NCBI RefSeq assembly: GCF_019634845.1
Contig: NZ_JAHCAQ010000019.1
Span: 1 to 64,000, forward strand
Source of the DNA: Dokdonella sp.
Lineage (GTDB): Bacteria; Pseudomonadota; Gammaproteobacteria; Xanthomonadales; Rhodanobacteraceae
Reading direction: 5' to 3'
Length of the DNA: 64,000 bases
Shown one piece after another: positions 38,573-50,462 of the stretch. The position numbers and the translations under genes were made by a program. Numbering within the stretch: the stretch's first letter is position 1; the number at the start of each line of letters is the position of its first letter. The notes under the pieces were generated by a model, which was not told where the DNA came from, did no database searches, and saw nothing but the letters and a program-made list of their open reading frames with translations.

Positions 38573-39850
38573 TCAGTTCTTCTTGCCGCGAGTGATCTTG
38601 ACACCGGCCTTGATCGCCTTGAGGCGCTGGTCGGCCATCGTCTTGGCGCTCGGGTAGGTGGCAGCCTTCTGCCAGTCACTCTGCGCTGCGGCGCCTTGGC
38701 CGAGCTCGTTCTTGGCGTCGCCACGCAGCAGGTAGGTCTCGCCTTCCTGGCGCAAGCCGCCCTTGCTGAGGGCGCGATTGAACGCTTCGACCGCCTGGGC
38801 GGAATTGCCGGCGTAGTACTGCAGGTAACCGAGCTGGTAGTCGACGTTGCCATCCTTGGCCTGCGCCGATGCCTTGGTGTAGGCGTCGATCGCACAGGCA
38901 TCGTCCTCGGCCTGCATGCACAGGTCACCCTGCAGCTTCCAGGTGTCGTAGTTGCCCTGCACGATGTTCTTGTCGAAACCTTCCTTGAGCGCCGCGGCGC
39001 CATCCTTGGGCTTGTCGGCCAGGGCATAGAGCTTGGCCAGTTGCAGGTAATCGTCGCTGGTGGTGATCAGGCCGTCGCTCTTGGCCTTGGCCAGCACCTG
39101 CAGCGCCTGATCGGGCTTGTCGGCCTGGATGTAGATCTGCGAGAGCTGGTTGAGCAGCTTCTTGTTGCCGGGGTCCTTCTGCAGCTGCGCCTTCACGATC
39201 GCGGCGGCCTCATCGAACTGGTTGAGCTCGAAGTAGCTGCCCATGAGGATCTGCATCCAGCTGTCGTTGGGCTTGTCGCTCATCGCCAGCGCTTTCTTCA
39301 TCGTGTCGACCGCGTCCTGGAACTTGTCGACGCGGTAATAGGCATTGGCCTTGAGCGCCAGTTCGTCGGCCGTCTGCGCGCCCGATTGCTTCTCCCAGTC
39401 GGCCAGCGTGGCGATCGCGTCCTCGTACTTCTCGCTCTGCAGCTGGCTTTGCGCCAGGCGATACATGAGGTCGAACTGGGTGTTGTTGGGCAGCGCATTC
39501 AATTCCAGCGCCTTGCGGTACTCGGCGATCGCATCGTCGGGCTTGTCGGCATTCCAATGGATGCCGCCGAGCAGCTCGTGGGCGAAGGCCTGCGCATAGG
39601 GGCTGGCCTTGGCGTTGCCGAGCACCTTCTCGACATAGGGCTGGGCCTGGCTGTCCTTGCCGTCATTGAGCAGGTCGGCCGCCTTGTTGAGTGCGGTCTG
39701 GTCGCTCGGCGACATCGACACCTTGGGTTCCTGGCGCGTCGAGTGCGGGTACTTGTTTTCGGGCTTCTTCGCCTCACGCGCGAAGGTCGTTGCCGAAAAC
39801 GCCATGCACAGGGCGCACAACGCCACCACGATCAGGTTCCACCGTTTCAT
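38573..39850 (-). CDS. Exported tetratricopeptide-repeat protein
   Basis: 425-residue protein with a signal peptide (residues 1-24, ending TTFA) and TPR-type helical repeats over the rest (for example SPYAQAFAHELLGGIHW, DDAIAEYRKALELNALP and DQALQVLAKAKSDG). It is upstream of tonB-exbBD on the same strand, a place where TPR proteins associated with TonB systems are known; a periplasmic partner role is inferred. GGTGAAGG lies before the ATG. The 228-base gap to tonB probably holds a promoter. Confidence 0.8.
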   Translation of the reverse strand: MKRWNLIVVALCALCMAFSATTFAREAKKPENKYPHSTRQEPKVSMSPSDQTALNKAADLLNDGKDSQAQPYVEKVLGNAKASPYAQAFAHELLGGIHWNADKPDDAIAEYRKALELNALPNNTQFDLMYRLAQSQLQSEKYEDAIATLADWEKQSGAQTADELALKANAYYRVDKFQDAVDTMKKALAMSDKPNDSWMQILMGSYFELNQFDEAAAIVKAQLQKDPGNKKLLNQLSQIYIQADKPDQALQVLAKAKSDGLITTSDDYLQLAKLYALADKPKDGAAALKEGFDKNIVQGNYDTWKLQGDLCMQAEDDACAIDAYTKASAQAKDGNVDYQLGYLQYYAGNSAQAVEAFNRALSKGGLRQEGETYLLRGDAKNELGQGAAAQSDWQKAATYPSAKTMADQRLKAIKAGVKITRGKKN

Positions 39851-40003
39851 GCCTTCACCTTGCTTGTACGAAAGATATCGTCGATCGACGCCGACGCCGA
39901 CGCCAGCGTACCGCCGCGCTGGCAAGACACACAAGCGCGGCGCGGCCCGATCGATGCTGCCGTGCAACATGAGGACGCCCGCGTGGTGCGGACAAATGGC
40001 CGT

Positions 40004-42457
<2,454 letters not shown>

Positions 42458-43537
42458 TTATAGCAGTCGTTGCGCAGTGGCCTGTTCCACGTGGAACACG
42501 GCGACCGTTTCGGCGCGCCGCGTGAGCAGGTCGATTGGCTCGGTTGCCGTCACGAGAACCTGGGAACCACTGCGCTCGACCATGTCGAGCACCCGCCGCA
42601 GATGGGCCTGGTCGATTTCGGACGCGACGTCATCGAGACACAGCACGGGCCGCTGCCGTCGATGGCTCGCGGCATGGCAACCGGCCTGGGCCATCAGCAA
42701 CGCGAAGGCGGCGAGCTTTTCCTGCCCGCGTGACCAGTGTTCACGACTCGGCGCGCGCTCGAAGCTCAGGCTCCAGTCGGCTCGATGCGGACCGCGCGTG
42801 GTGTGGCCGCGCTCGCGGTCCCTGCCCTGGCGCCGCTCGAGCTCATCGAGCAAGGGCTGGCTCAGATCGTGCCCCGCGCTGAACGACAGCCGCGCCGGTC
42901 CCAGTTCGGCCAACAGGTCGTCGAGCAACGGTTCGGCCGCCTGGGCCAGCACCGTGAAGTAACGCTGGCGCATCGCCGACAAGGGTTCACCGCTGCGCGC
43001 CAACTCGTGGTTCCAGGCCGCCAGTTCCGCATCGCTGGCTGCTGCTCGCAGCAGCGCGTTGCGTTGGCGCAAGGCGCGCTGGTAGCGCGACCAGACTGGC
43101 AGCAGCTCGTGTTCCACGTGGAACACGCCCCAATCGAGGAAGCGGCGGCGCCCTTCGGACCCACCACCGAGCAGCTCGTGCGAGCCCGGCTCGAAGCACA
43201 GCACCGCGGTCTGCCGCATGAGCTCGCCGACGGGAACGGTCTGCCCGGCGACGCGAGCCTGCAGGCGCCCACTGTCGCGCGCGATGCCGACGCCGAATGC
43301 GAGCTCGCCAAGCTCGATGTCGCCGTAGACCGAATAGCCGGCGCAGCCGGCGCGCACCAGTGCGTCGTGACTGGCGCTGCGGAATGATCGTCCGTGCGAC
43401 AGCAGGCAGGCCGCTTCGAGGATCGTCGTCTTGCCGGCGCCGTTGCCGCCGGTGAACAGGTTCCACCCCGGCGCAAGTTCCAGGTCGAGGCTTTCGAACA
43501 GCCTCAGGTTGGCCAGCCGCAGCCGGGTCAGGATCAC
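42458..43537 (-). CDS. recF: DNA replication and repair protein RecF
   Basis: 359-residue SMC-like ATPase that loads RecA at gaps. Walker A GGNGAGKTT is at 30-38, with the family start MILTRLRLANLRLFESLDLE; the signature and Walker B region (GQEKLAAFALLMAQ, VLCLDDVASEID) are present. It lies 31 bases after dnaN and 45 before gyrB, in the conserved order. Confidence 0.96.
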   Translation of the reverse strand: MILTRLRLANLRLFESLDLELAPGWNLFTGGNGAGKTTILEAACLLSHGRSFRSASHDALVRAGCAGYSVYGDIELGELAFGVGIARDSGRLQARVAGQTVPVGELMRQTAVLCFEPGSHELLGGGSEGRRRFLDWGVFHVEHELLPVWSRYQRALRQRNALLRAAASDAELAAWNHELARSGEPLSAMRQRYFTVLAQAAEPLLDDLLAELGPARLSFSAGHDLSQPLLDELERRQGRDRERGHTTRGPHRADWSLSFERAPSREHWSRGQEKLAAFALLMAQAGCHAASHRRQRPVLCLDDVASEIDQAHLRRVLDMVERSGSQVLVTATEPIDLLTRRAETVAVFHVEQATAQRLL

Positions 43538-43568
43538 GGCCGGCGGCGCCGGTCAGGGCGCAGCCCCG

Positions 43569-44669
43569 TCACAGCCGCAGCGGCATCACCACGTGGCGCG
43601 TGTCGTCGGAATCGGGCTTGCGCAACAGGCAGCTCGACTGGCCGTCGCGCAAGCACAGCAGCACTTCCTCGGATTGGAGCGCGCCGAGCGCATCGAGCAG
43701 GTAATTGACGTTGAAGCCGACGTTGAGCTCGGCCACGCCGGTGCGCGCCTCGATCTCCTCGACCGCCTCTTCCTGCTCCGGGTTGTGGGCCACGATGCGC
43801 AATCGATTGGGCGACACCTCGAGCTTGACGCCGCGGTATTTCTCGTTGGACAGGATCGCTGCGCGCTGCAGTGAGGCGCGCAGTTCGTCGCGCTGCACGC
43901 GCACTTCCTTGTCGGCACCGATCGGAATCACCGCCTCGTAGTCGGGGAATCGGCCATCGATGAGCTTGGAGGTGAAGGTGACGTCGTTGCGCCGCACGCG
44001 CAGGTGATTGCGCGCGAACTCGAGCTCGATCGCGGTCTCACCGGCTTCGAACAATCCCTGCAGTTCGCCGATGCCCTTGCGCGGCACGATGACCTGGCGC
44101 GGTGCACTGACCTTGCTCTCGAAGCGCGTCTCCGCCATCGCCAGCCGGTGGCCGTCGGTGGCCACGCAGCGCAGGCTGTGTTCGCGCAGGTCGAGCAGCA
44201 TGCCATTGAGGTAGTAGCGCACATCCTGCTGCGCCATCGCGAACGCGGTGCGCTCCATCACTTCCTTGAGCGCCGCTTCGGACAGCGCCACCCGCTCCAC
44301 CACCTCGATCGATTCGATGGTCGGGAACTCGGTGGCGGGGAGCGTCGCCAGCGTGAAGCGACTGCGCCCGGCGTTGACCACCACGCGCTCGCCGCTGCGC
44401 TCGAGCTTGATCTTGCAGCCATCGGGCAGCGCGCGGCAGATGTCGAACAACTTGCGCGCCGGGACCGTGGTTTCTCCGGCGACCAGATCGTCGGCCGCGG
44501 TCCGCGCGCACATTTCCACTTCCAGGTCGGTACCCGTCAGCGTGACGCCTTCGGTATCGACCACGAGCAGCAGGTTGGCCAGTACCGGCAGGGTCTGGCG
44601 ACGTTCGACCACACCCACGACATGTTGCAACCGCTTGAGTAGGGTCTCTCTCTGGATGCTGAAGCGCAT
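43569..44669 (-). CDS. dnaN: DNA polymerase III beta subunit (sliding clamp)
   Basis: 366-residue sliding clamp. It starts MRFSIQRETLLKRLQHVVGVVERRQTLPVLANLLL and ends DTRHVVMPLRL, the conserved beta-clamp ends, with three repeated clamp domains between. It forms a ring that keeps Pol III on DNA. The leader region upstream is the oriC candidate. Confidence 0.98.
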   Translation of the reverse strand: MRFSIQRETLLKRLQHVVGVVERRQTLPVLANLLLVVDTEGVTLTGTDLEVEMCARTAADDLVAGETTVPARKLFDICRALPDGCKIKLERSGERVVVNAGRSRFTLATLPATEFPTIESIEVVERVALSEAALKEVMERTAFAMAQQDVRYYLNGMLLDLREHSLRCVATDGHRLAMAETRFESKVSAPRQVIVPRKGIGELQGLFEAGETAIELEFARNHLRVRRNDVTFTSKLIDGRFPDYEAVIPIGADKEVRVQRDELRASLQRAAILSNEKYRGVKLEVSPNRLRIVAHNPEQEEAVEEIEARTGVAELNVGFNVNYLLDALGALQSEEVLLCLRDGQSSCLLRKPDSDDTRHVVMPLRL

Positions 44670-44758
44670 GGTCTGCCGTTCCTGTTTTTCTTTGATGTGG
44701 AGTAGTACGTGGTTGTGGGTCTTGTGGGCTACTCGAACAAGTCTTATTTTTATTTGTA

Positions 44759-44771
44759 TATCAATAACTTG
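44759..44771. promoter_or_regulatory. IHF binding-site match
   Basis: TATCAATAACTTG matches the IHF consensus WATCAANNNNTTR at every defined position. It lies inside the A+T-rich stretch of the dnaA-dnaN gap, where IHF bending of the origin is expected. Confidence 0.6.
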
Positions 44772-44819
44772 CTAAAACATGCGGCGCTGTGGAAACGCGC
44801 CTGCCGGCTGTGCGCGAAT

Positions 44820-44828
44820 TGTGGATAA
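44820..44828 (-). promoter_or_regulatory. DnaA box
   Basis: TGTGGATAA on the plus strand is the exact reverse complement of the high-affinity DnaA box TTATCCACA. It lies 51 bases downstream of the dnaA stop. Confidence 0.75.
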
Positions 44829-44878
44829 CACGAGTGCCGCAAACTGTCCACAGACTGTCCCCGCGTTGCCAACACGGT

Positions 44879-46189
44879 TCAGCCCGTCAGTTGGCGGATC
44901 AGCTTGTCCCAGTCCTGCCGCAGCTTGCCGTCGCTCTCGCGCAGGTCGCGAACCGTGCGGCAGGCGTGCAGCACTGTCGTATGGTCGCGCCCTCCGAAAG
45001 CATCCCCGATCTCGGGCAGGCTGTGTTCGGTCAGTTCCTTGGCCAGCGTCATCGCCATCTGCCGTGGCCGCGCGATCGAACGGCTGCGGCGCTTGGACAA
45101 CAGGTCGACAACGCGCATCTGGTAGTAGTCTGCCACGACCTTCTGGATGTTGGGGATCGAGATCGCCTGCGCATGCACCGTCAGCAGGTCGCGCAGCGTT
45201 TCCTGGGCAAATTCCTGCGTGATCGGCCGACCGACGAAGTTGGCGCGCGCGATCAGCGTGTTGAGCGCGCCTTCGAGGTCGCGCACATGCGAGCGCAACC
45301 GCTTGGCGATCAGCGCCGCCACCGATTCGGGCAGGTCGACACCCTTGCTCTGGGCCTTCGACAACAGGATCGCCGCCCGCGTCTCGAAATCGGGCGGCTC
45401 GATCGCCACCGACAGACCCCAACCCAGCCGCGATTTCAGACGCGGCTCGAGCTTGTCCACTTCCTTGGGGTAACGATCGCAAGTCAGGATGATCTGCTGC
45501 TTGCCTTCGAAGAGCGCGTTGAAGGTATGGAAGAACTCTTCCTGAGTGGTCTCCTTGCCCGCGAAGAACTGGATGTCGTCGATCAGCAGCGCATCGACCG
45601 AGCGGAAGCGGCGCTTGAAGCCGTCCATGTTCTTCTGCTGCAGCGCGCGCACCATGCCCGACACGAAATCCTCCGAATGCAGGTACAGGATCTTCATGTC
45701 GGGGCGGTTGGCACGCATGAGGTTGCCGGCCGCGTGCATGAGATGGGTCTTGCCCAGGCCGGTGCCGCCATACAGCAGCAGCGGGTTGTAGGCGCGGCCG
45801 GGGTTCTGCGCCACCTGCATCGCGGCGGCCTTGCCGAGCTGGTTGGACTTGCCCTCGACGAAGGTCTCGAAGGTGTAGTGCTCGTTGAGTTTGGAATCCT
45901 CGTTGCGCTCGGCGCTGCGCGGGCGCGGCTCGGCGCGCGTGGCCGCCACCTGGCGCGTGCCCAGGCGCAGTTCCACCGCAACCGGTGCCCCCGCCAGTTG
46001 TGCCAGGATCTCCTGCACCGGCGCCAGGAAGCGCTCGCGCACGGTGTCGAGCGTGTAGGGATTGGGGGCCCACAAGGTCAGCGCCTCAGCGTCCTGCGCG
46101 GCCTGCAACGGCGCCAGGTAGGTGTGGATGTCGTCGGCGCTCAACTGCGCTTCGAGCCGCGCGAGGCAGCGCTGCCAAAGTTCACTCAT
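44879..46189 (-). CDS. dnaA: Chromosomal replication initiator DnaA
   Basis: 436-residue AAA+ initiator that binds DnaA boxes and unwinds oriC. Domain I starts [20 protein letters not shown]. The AAA+ core has [22 protein letters not shown] and [14 protein letters not shown], and domain IV has the DNA-binding signature [17 protein letters not shown] chose the ATG at 46189 by family start; the frame extends 24 codons upstream. It is transcribed away from rpmH. Confidence 0.98.
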   Translation of the reverse strand: MSELWQRCLARLEAQLSADDIHTYLAPLQAAQDAEALTLWAPNPYTLDTVRERFLAPVQEILAQLAGAPVAVELRLGTRQVAATRAEPRPRSAERNEDSKLNEHYTFETFVEGKSNQLGKAAAMQVAQNPGRAYNPLLLYGGTGLGKTHLMHAAGNLMRANRPDMKILYLHSEDFVSGMVRALQQKNMDGFKRRFRSVDALLIDDIQFFAGKETTQEEFFHTFNALFEGKQQIILTCDRYPKEVDKLEPRLKSRLGWGLSVAIEPPDFETRAAILLSKAQSKGVDLPESVAALIAKRLRSHVRDLEGALNTLIARANFVGRPITQEFAQETLRDLLTVHAQAISIPNIQKVVADYYQMRVVDLLSKRRSRSIARPRQMAMTLAKELTEHSLPEIGDAFGGRDHTTVLHACRTVRDLRESDGKLRQDWDKLIRQLTG

Positions 46190-46242
46190 GTCGAATCGGG
46201 GTCCGGATGCGCTCCGCGCCGAAGCAGGCGGATGGACCATGC

Positions 46243-46261
46243 AGCATAGCAGTGTGGACAA
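46243..46261 (-). promoter_or_regulatory. Possible dnaA promoter with DnaA box
   Basis: TATGCT on the minus strand (46243-46248) is a fair -10, and TTGTCCACA (46253-46261, one mismatch from the DnaA box) lies just upstream of it, where bound DnaA would block transcription. The -35 is unclear. Confidence 0.45.
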
Positions 46262-46338
46262 CTTGTGCAGAACTCGCGGCCAGCCAGCCGCAGCGGCCCT
46301 CGCGGCGCACCGCCCGGACCGCCCTGATGATCGGTCGC

Positions 46339-46367
46339 TTGACGCTGCGCCGCCAGAAACCTATGAT
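46339..46367 (+). promoter_or_regulatory. rpmH promoter
   Basis: TTGACG (46339-46344) and TATGAT (46362-46367) separated by exactly 17 bases: five of six matches in both hexamers. A strong sigma70-type promoter 33 bases upstream of the rpmH ATG, reading away from dnaA. Confidence 0.8.
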
Positions 46368-46399
46368 TTGCACCCTTTTTTTCCAACGCAGCCACGACC

Positions 46400-46540
46400 A
46401 TGGCCACCAAGCGCACTTACCAGCCCAGCAATCTCAAGCGCGTCCGCGACCACGGCTTCCGTGCCCGCATGAAGACCCGCGGCGGCCGCAAGGTCATCAA
46501 CGCCCGTCGTGCCAAGGGCCGCAAGCGCCTGGCCGTCTGA
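46400..46540 (+). CDS. rpmH: 50S ribosomal protein L34
   Basis: 46-residue L34. It starts [20 protein letters not shown] and ends [11 protein letters not shown], which is diagnostic. It is the first gene of rpmH-rnpA-yidC-mnmE and has a strong promoter upstream. The gene is short and easily missed. Confidence 0.97.
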   Translation: MATKRTYQPSNLKRVRDHGFRARMKTRGGRKVINARRAKGRKRLAV

Positions 46541-46554
46541 TTCAACCCTGCGCC

Positions 46555-46938
46555 GTGATCGCGTCAGCGCGCCACCCGCGTGCGGCGCGCCTGCTGACGC
46601 CACGCGACTTCGCCGCGCTCAAGAGCGGCAGCCGGCGTCTGAGCGGACCCCATCTCAGCGCCCAGGTCAAGGCCAATGCCGGCGGCGGCGCACGGCTCGG
46701 TCTGGCGGTGTCGCGGCGAGTCTCCAAGCTCGCCGTGCAGCGCAACCGCATCAAGCGCATCACGCGTGACAGCTTCCGTCGTCATCGCCACCTGCTCGGC
46801 GCCCGCGACATCCTCATCATCGCCAATCCGCCGGCCGCCGCCGCCGACAACGCGCGCCTGCATGCCGAGCTGCAACAGTTGTGGCAGCGCATTGCGGCGT
46901 TGAATGCGGGCGAAGCGACCGGCACAATGCGCGGCTGA
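46555..46938 (+). CDS. rnpA: Ribonuclease P protein component
   Basis: 127-residue protein subunit of RNase P, which matures tRNA 5' ends. The signature AVQRNRIKRITRDSFR is present, with ARLGLAVSRRVSKL before it. The GTG at 46555 is the natural start, 14 bases after rpmH. The C-terminal tail is a little longer than in E. coli (119). No yidD lies between it and yidC. Confidence 0.93.
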   Translation: MIASARHPRAARLLTPRDFAALKSGSRRLSGPHLSAQVKANAGGGARLGLAVSRRVSKLAVQRNRIKRITRDSFRRHRHLLGARDILIIANPPAAAADNARLHAELQQLWQRIAALNAGEATGTMRG

Positions 46939-47056
46939 TCCGCGCGTCGCGAGGCGCCGCAGTCCGCTGTCCTGCTGCCGAGCTCCATCTGCCACGCTGC
47001 CATCGGGCGTCACTGGCGATGGTCGGTCGCTTCCCCATCGCCGCTAACCGACCGAC

Positions 47057-48766
47057 ATGACGAGCACCCGCAACATCCTCTTCATCGCCCTGCTGTTCAT
47101 CATCTACCTGATGTGGATGCAGTGGGAGCAGGACTATCGCGCCCCAGCTCCTCCCGCGGCGACGGCGGGCACCGGCCAGGCCAGCAGCGTTGCCGCGACC
47201 GCCAACGGCGAGACACCAGTCGCCGGCACTGCGCCGCAGCCAGCCGCCATCCCACCCGACACCGGCAGCGCCGAGCCCGCCGAGCAGGCGCCGAGCGCCA
47301 GCGTCGTCGTCACCACCGATGTGCTGCGCGTAGAAATCGATCCGCGTGGCGGCAACATCGTGGTTGCCGACCTGCTCGCCTATCCGCTGCAACCCAAGCA
47401 CCCCGAGCATCCGGTGCGCCTGCTCGACCGCGCCAACGCCACCTGGTTCGTGGCCCAGAGCGGCCTCATCGCCACCCAGGGCAGCAGCATGCCCGCCCCC
47501 GACCACACCGCCGCCTACACGGTCGACCGGCACGACTACACGCTCGGCAGCGCCGACAGCATCGATGTGCCGCTGGTGTGGCGCGACGCGGCCGGCCTCA
47601 GCGTGCGCAAGGTGTTCACGTTCCACCGCGGCAGCTACGTCATCGACCAGCGCGAGGAAATCAGCAACGACGGCAGCACGCCCTGGAGCGGCAATGCCTA
47701 TCGCCAGTTGCAGCGCGTGCCGCCGATCATCGACGGCTCGGGCATCAAGGGTTACGCCAACATCGATCGCTACAGCTACGCGGGGGCGGCCATCTACAGC
47801 CCCGCCGACAAGTTCGAGAAGCTCAAGTTCGACCATTTCCTCAAGGAGCCGCTCAACAAGAACTTTGCCGGTGGCTGGGCGGCGATGCTGCAGCACTATT
47901 TCTTCGCCGCGTGGATTCCGCCGGCGCAGGAAACCGACACCTACACCACCAGCGAGATCAAGAGTCCCGCCGGCGCGCGCTATCTCGTGCGCGCGATGTC
48001 GCCGCTCATCACGGTCGCGCCCGGCCAGAGCCAGACCAGCAGCGCGCGCCTGTATGTCGGCCCCAAGTTGCAGGCCACGCTCGATCAGGTGGCGCCGGGC
48101 CTGGCGCTCACGGTCGACTATGGCGTGTTCACGATCATCGCCGACCCGCTGCATTGGCTGCTCACGAAACTGCACAAGCTCACCGGCAACTGGGGCCTGG
48201 CCATCATCCTGCTGGTGCTGCTGATCAAGGCGCTGTTCTTCAAGCTCAGCGAGGCGCAATACCGCTCGAGCGCCAAGATGCGCAAGCTGCAGCCACGCCT
48301 GGCGGCGCTCAAGGAACGCTATGGCGACGACCGCCAGAAATTCGCCGCCGCGCAGATGGAGCTGTTCCAGAAGGAAAAGGTCAACCCGCTGGCCGGCTGC
48401 CTGCCGATGCTGATCCAGATCCCGGTGTTCTTCGCCCTGTACTGGGTGCTGATCGAAAGCGTCGAGCTGCGCCAGGCGTCGTTCGTCGGTTGGCTGCACA
48501 ACCTCAGCGCGCCCGATCCGTATTTTGTCCTGCCGGTGCTCAACGCCATCGTCATGGTCGCCACTCAGCACCTGACGCCGATGACGGGAATGGACCCGAC
48601 CCAGGCCAAGATGATGAAGATCATGCCGGTCGTGTTCTCGGTGCTGTTCGCGTTCTTCCCGGCCGGCCTCGTGCTGTATTACGTCGTCAACGGCGGTCTG
48701 GGCCTGCTGCAGCAGTGGATCATCACGCGGCGCATCGAGCGCGGCGACAAGGCGGCCGCCGCCTGA
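47057..48766 (+). CDS. yidC: Membrane protein insertase YidC
   Basis: 569-residue inner-membrane insertase and chaperone. The first transmembrane helix is at about 6-22 (NILFIALLFIIYLMWMQWE), then a large periplasmic domain and the five-helix core after residue 370 (GNWGLAIILLVLLIKALFF). Conserved elements are FKLSEAQYRSSAKMRKLQP and MGPxQAKMMKIMPVVF-like. It sits between rnpA and mnmE as expected. Confidence 0.96.
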   Translation: MTSTRNILFIALLFIIYLMWMQWEQDYRAPAPPAATAGTGQASSVAATANGETPVAGTAPQPAAIPPDTGSAEPAEQAPSASVVVTTDVLRVEIDPRGGNIVVADLLAYPLQPKHPEHPVRLLDRANATWFVAQSGLIATQGSSMPAPDHTAAYTVDRHDYTLGSADSIDVPLVWRDAAGLSVRKVFTFHRGSYVIDQREEISNDGSTPWSGNAYRQLQRVPPIIDGSGIKGYANIDRYSYAGAAIYSPADKFEKLKFDHFLKEPLNKNFAGGWAAMLQHYFFAAWIPPAQETDTYTTSEIKSPAGARYLVRAMSPLITVAPGQSQTSSARLYVGPKLQATLDQVAPGLALTVDYGVFTIIADPLHWLLTKLHKLTGNWGLAIILLVLLIKALFFKLSEAQYRSSAKMRKLQPRLAALKERYGDDRQKFAAAQMELFQKEKVNPLAGCLPMLIQIPVFFALYWVLIESVELRQASFVGWLHNLSAPDPYFVLPVLNAIVMVATQHLTPMTGMDPTQAKMMKIMPVVFSVLFAFFPAGLVLYYVVNGGLGLLQQWIITRRIERGDKAAAA

Positions 48767-48770
48767 TGCC

Positions 48771-50105
48771 ATGAGCGCCGCGAGCGACACGATCGCGGCG
48801 ATCGCCACTGCGCCGGGCGGTGCCGGCGTCGGCGTGCTGCGCATCTCCGGTCCGCGCGCACTCGCCATCGCCCAGGCCCTGCTCGGCCGCATGCCGCGCG
48901 AACGCCACGCGCACGTCGCGAGTTTCCGCGACGCCACCGGCGAACTCATCGACCGCGGTCTGCTGCTGGCGTTTGCGCAGCCGCGCTCCTACACCGGCGA
49001 GGACGTGGTCGAACTGCAGGCGCACGGCAACCCCATCGTGCTGCAGGCGCTGCTCGCACGCGTGATCGAGCTCGGCGCGCGCGCGGCGCGGCCAGGCGAG
49101 TTCACGCAACGGGCCTTCCTCAACGGCAAGCTCGACCTGGCCCAGGCCGAAGCGGTGGCCGATCTCATCGCCAGCACTTCGCTGGCCGCAGCGCGCGCGG
49201 CGCAACGCAGCCTCGACGGCGAGTTCTCGCGGCGCGCCAACGCGCTCACCAGCGCGCTCGTGCGTCTGCGCAGCTGGATCGAGGCCACCATCGACTTCTC
49301 CGACGAGGACATCGACTTCCTCGCCGATGCCGCCCTCACGGCCGAGCTGGCCGCACTGCGCGACGCGCTCACCGACCTGCTCGCAGCGGCGCAGCGCGGC
49401 CAACGTCTCGTCGATGGCCTGCATGTCGTCATCGTCGGCGCGCCGAACGTCGGCAAGTCGAGCCTGCTCAATGCGCTCGCCGCGAGCGAACGCGCCATCG
49501 TCACCGACATCGCCGGCACCACGCGCGACGTGCTGCGCGAGTCGATCGAACTCGACGGCATCGCCCTGACCCTGGCCGACACTGCAGGCTTGCGCGACAC
49601 CGCCGATGTGGTCGAACGCGAAGGCGTGCGCCGCGCCGAGGCCGAACTGCAACGCGCCGATCTTGCGATCGTCATGCTCGATGCCGACAGCACGCAGACG
49701 CCGCCGGCGCTGCCCGCGGCACTGCCGCGCCTCGTCGTCCACAACAAGATCGATCTTGGTGGACAAGGCAGGGCGCGCCTCGAGCCGCACGCGAATGGCA
49801 ACCACCTCTACCTGTCGGTACGCAGCGGCGAAGGCCTCGACCTGCTGCGCGCCGAACTGCGTCGACACGCCGGTGTCGGCGACGCCAGCGCCGGCACCTT
49901 CAGCGCGCGCGCCCGCCACGTCGAGGCACTGCGGCGCGCCGAGTGCGCGCTCGACGCCGCGCAGCAGGCCCTGCACGAGGGCCATGCCGAACTGGCCGCC
50001 GAGGAACTGCGCCAGGCCCAGCACGCGATCGGCGAGATCACGGGGGAATTCACCAGTGATGATCTGCTCGGCGCGATCTTCGCTGCGTTCTGCATCGGCA
50101 AGTGA
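48771..50105 (+). CDS. mnmE: tRNA modification GTPase MnmE (TrmE)
   Basis: 444-residue GTPase that, with MnmG, modifies U34 of certain tRNAs. The tetrahydrofolate-binding N-terminal domain (TIAAIATAPGGAGVGVLRISGP), the G domain (GAPNVGKSSLLN, TDIAGTTRDV, DTAGLRDT and NKID) and the C-terminal CIGK (FCIGK) are all present. It starts four bases after yidC. Confidence 0.97.
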   Translation: MSAASDTIAAIATAPGGAGVGVLRISGPRALAIAQALLGRMPRERHAHVASFRDATGELIDRGLLLAFAQPRSYTGEDVVELQAHGNPIVLQALLARVIELGARAARPGEFTQRAFLNGKLDLAQAEAVADLIASTSLAAARAAQRSLDGEFSRRANALTSALVRLRSWIEATIDFSDEDIDFLADAALTAELAALRDALTDLLAAAQRGQRLVDGLHVVIVGAPNVGKSSLLNALAASERAIVTDIAGTTRDVLRESIELDGIALTLADTAGLRDTADVVEREGVRRAEAELQRADLAIVMLDADSTQTPPALPAALPRLVVHNKIDLGGQGRARLEPHANGNHLYLSVRSGEGLDLLRAELRRHAGVGDASAGTFSARARHVEALRRAECALDAAQQALHEGHAELAAEELRQAQHAIGEITGEFTSDDLLGAIFAAFCIGK

Positions 50106-50462
50106 GCACGATGTCAGCGCAGCTGGCGCGGTGCTTCCCTGATCGCCTTGCATCGGCGCCGCAACGGAGACTCGAATTGGCGAGCATCCGTTTGTGGCAC
50201 TCGGCCCGGTGGTCCTGGAGGGCGAGCCCAGCGGTGCCACGCCGATGTCGATGGTGCGGATGCTGGCGCGGGCGCTCCCAGCCGCGCTGTTTCGCCGCTT
50301 CTCCGTGTTGCGCAGTCGAGAACCCCGGCCGCGGAGCCGCGCAGCGCGGATGCGGCAGCGGCGCTTGGCCAGCAGCAGGATGAGGCGCAGCCGCCGGCCG
50401 CTTGCCATCGGCGCGCGCGCTTGCCGCTATGATCGGCGCTTCGCCCAGCCGGAGCCCTGCGC
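50106..50462. other. Intergenic gap between mnmE and the permease
   Basis: 357 bases. TATGAT (50428-50433), 29 bases before the permease ATG, is a possible -10; a good -35 is not seen. CGGAG at 50450-50454 is the ribosome binding site of the permease gene. I find no convincing gene, repeat or RNA in the rest. Confidence 0.5.

Larger units (their letters stand above)
44670..44878. other. Candidate chromosomal replication origin (oriC)
   Basis: 209-base gap between dnaA and dnaN. An A+T-rich stretch (about 44741-44780) is the likely unwinding element in otherwise GC-rich DNA. It carries an IHF-consensus match and a perfect DnaA box (listed separately), plus weaker TGTGG-type boxes at 44696, 44714, 44723 and 44788 and an inverted CTGTCCACA at 44844. 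Position next to dnaA and the change of gene direction fit an origin. Confidence 0.7.

Noticed and set aside
46939-47056. yidD between rnpA and yidC
   Set aside because: Only 118 bases are available with no fitting reading frame; yidD is absent or elsewhere.
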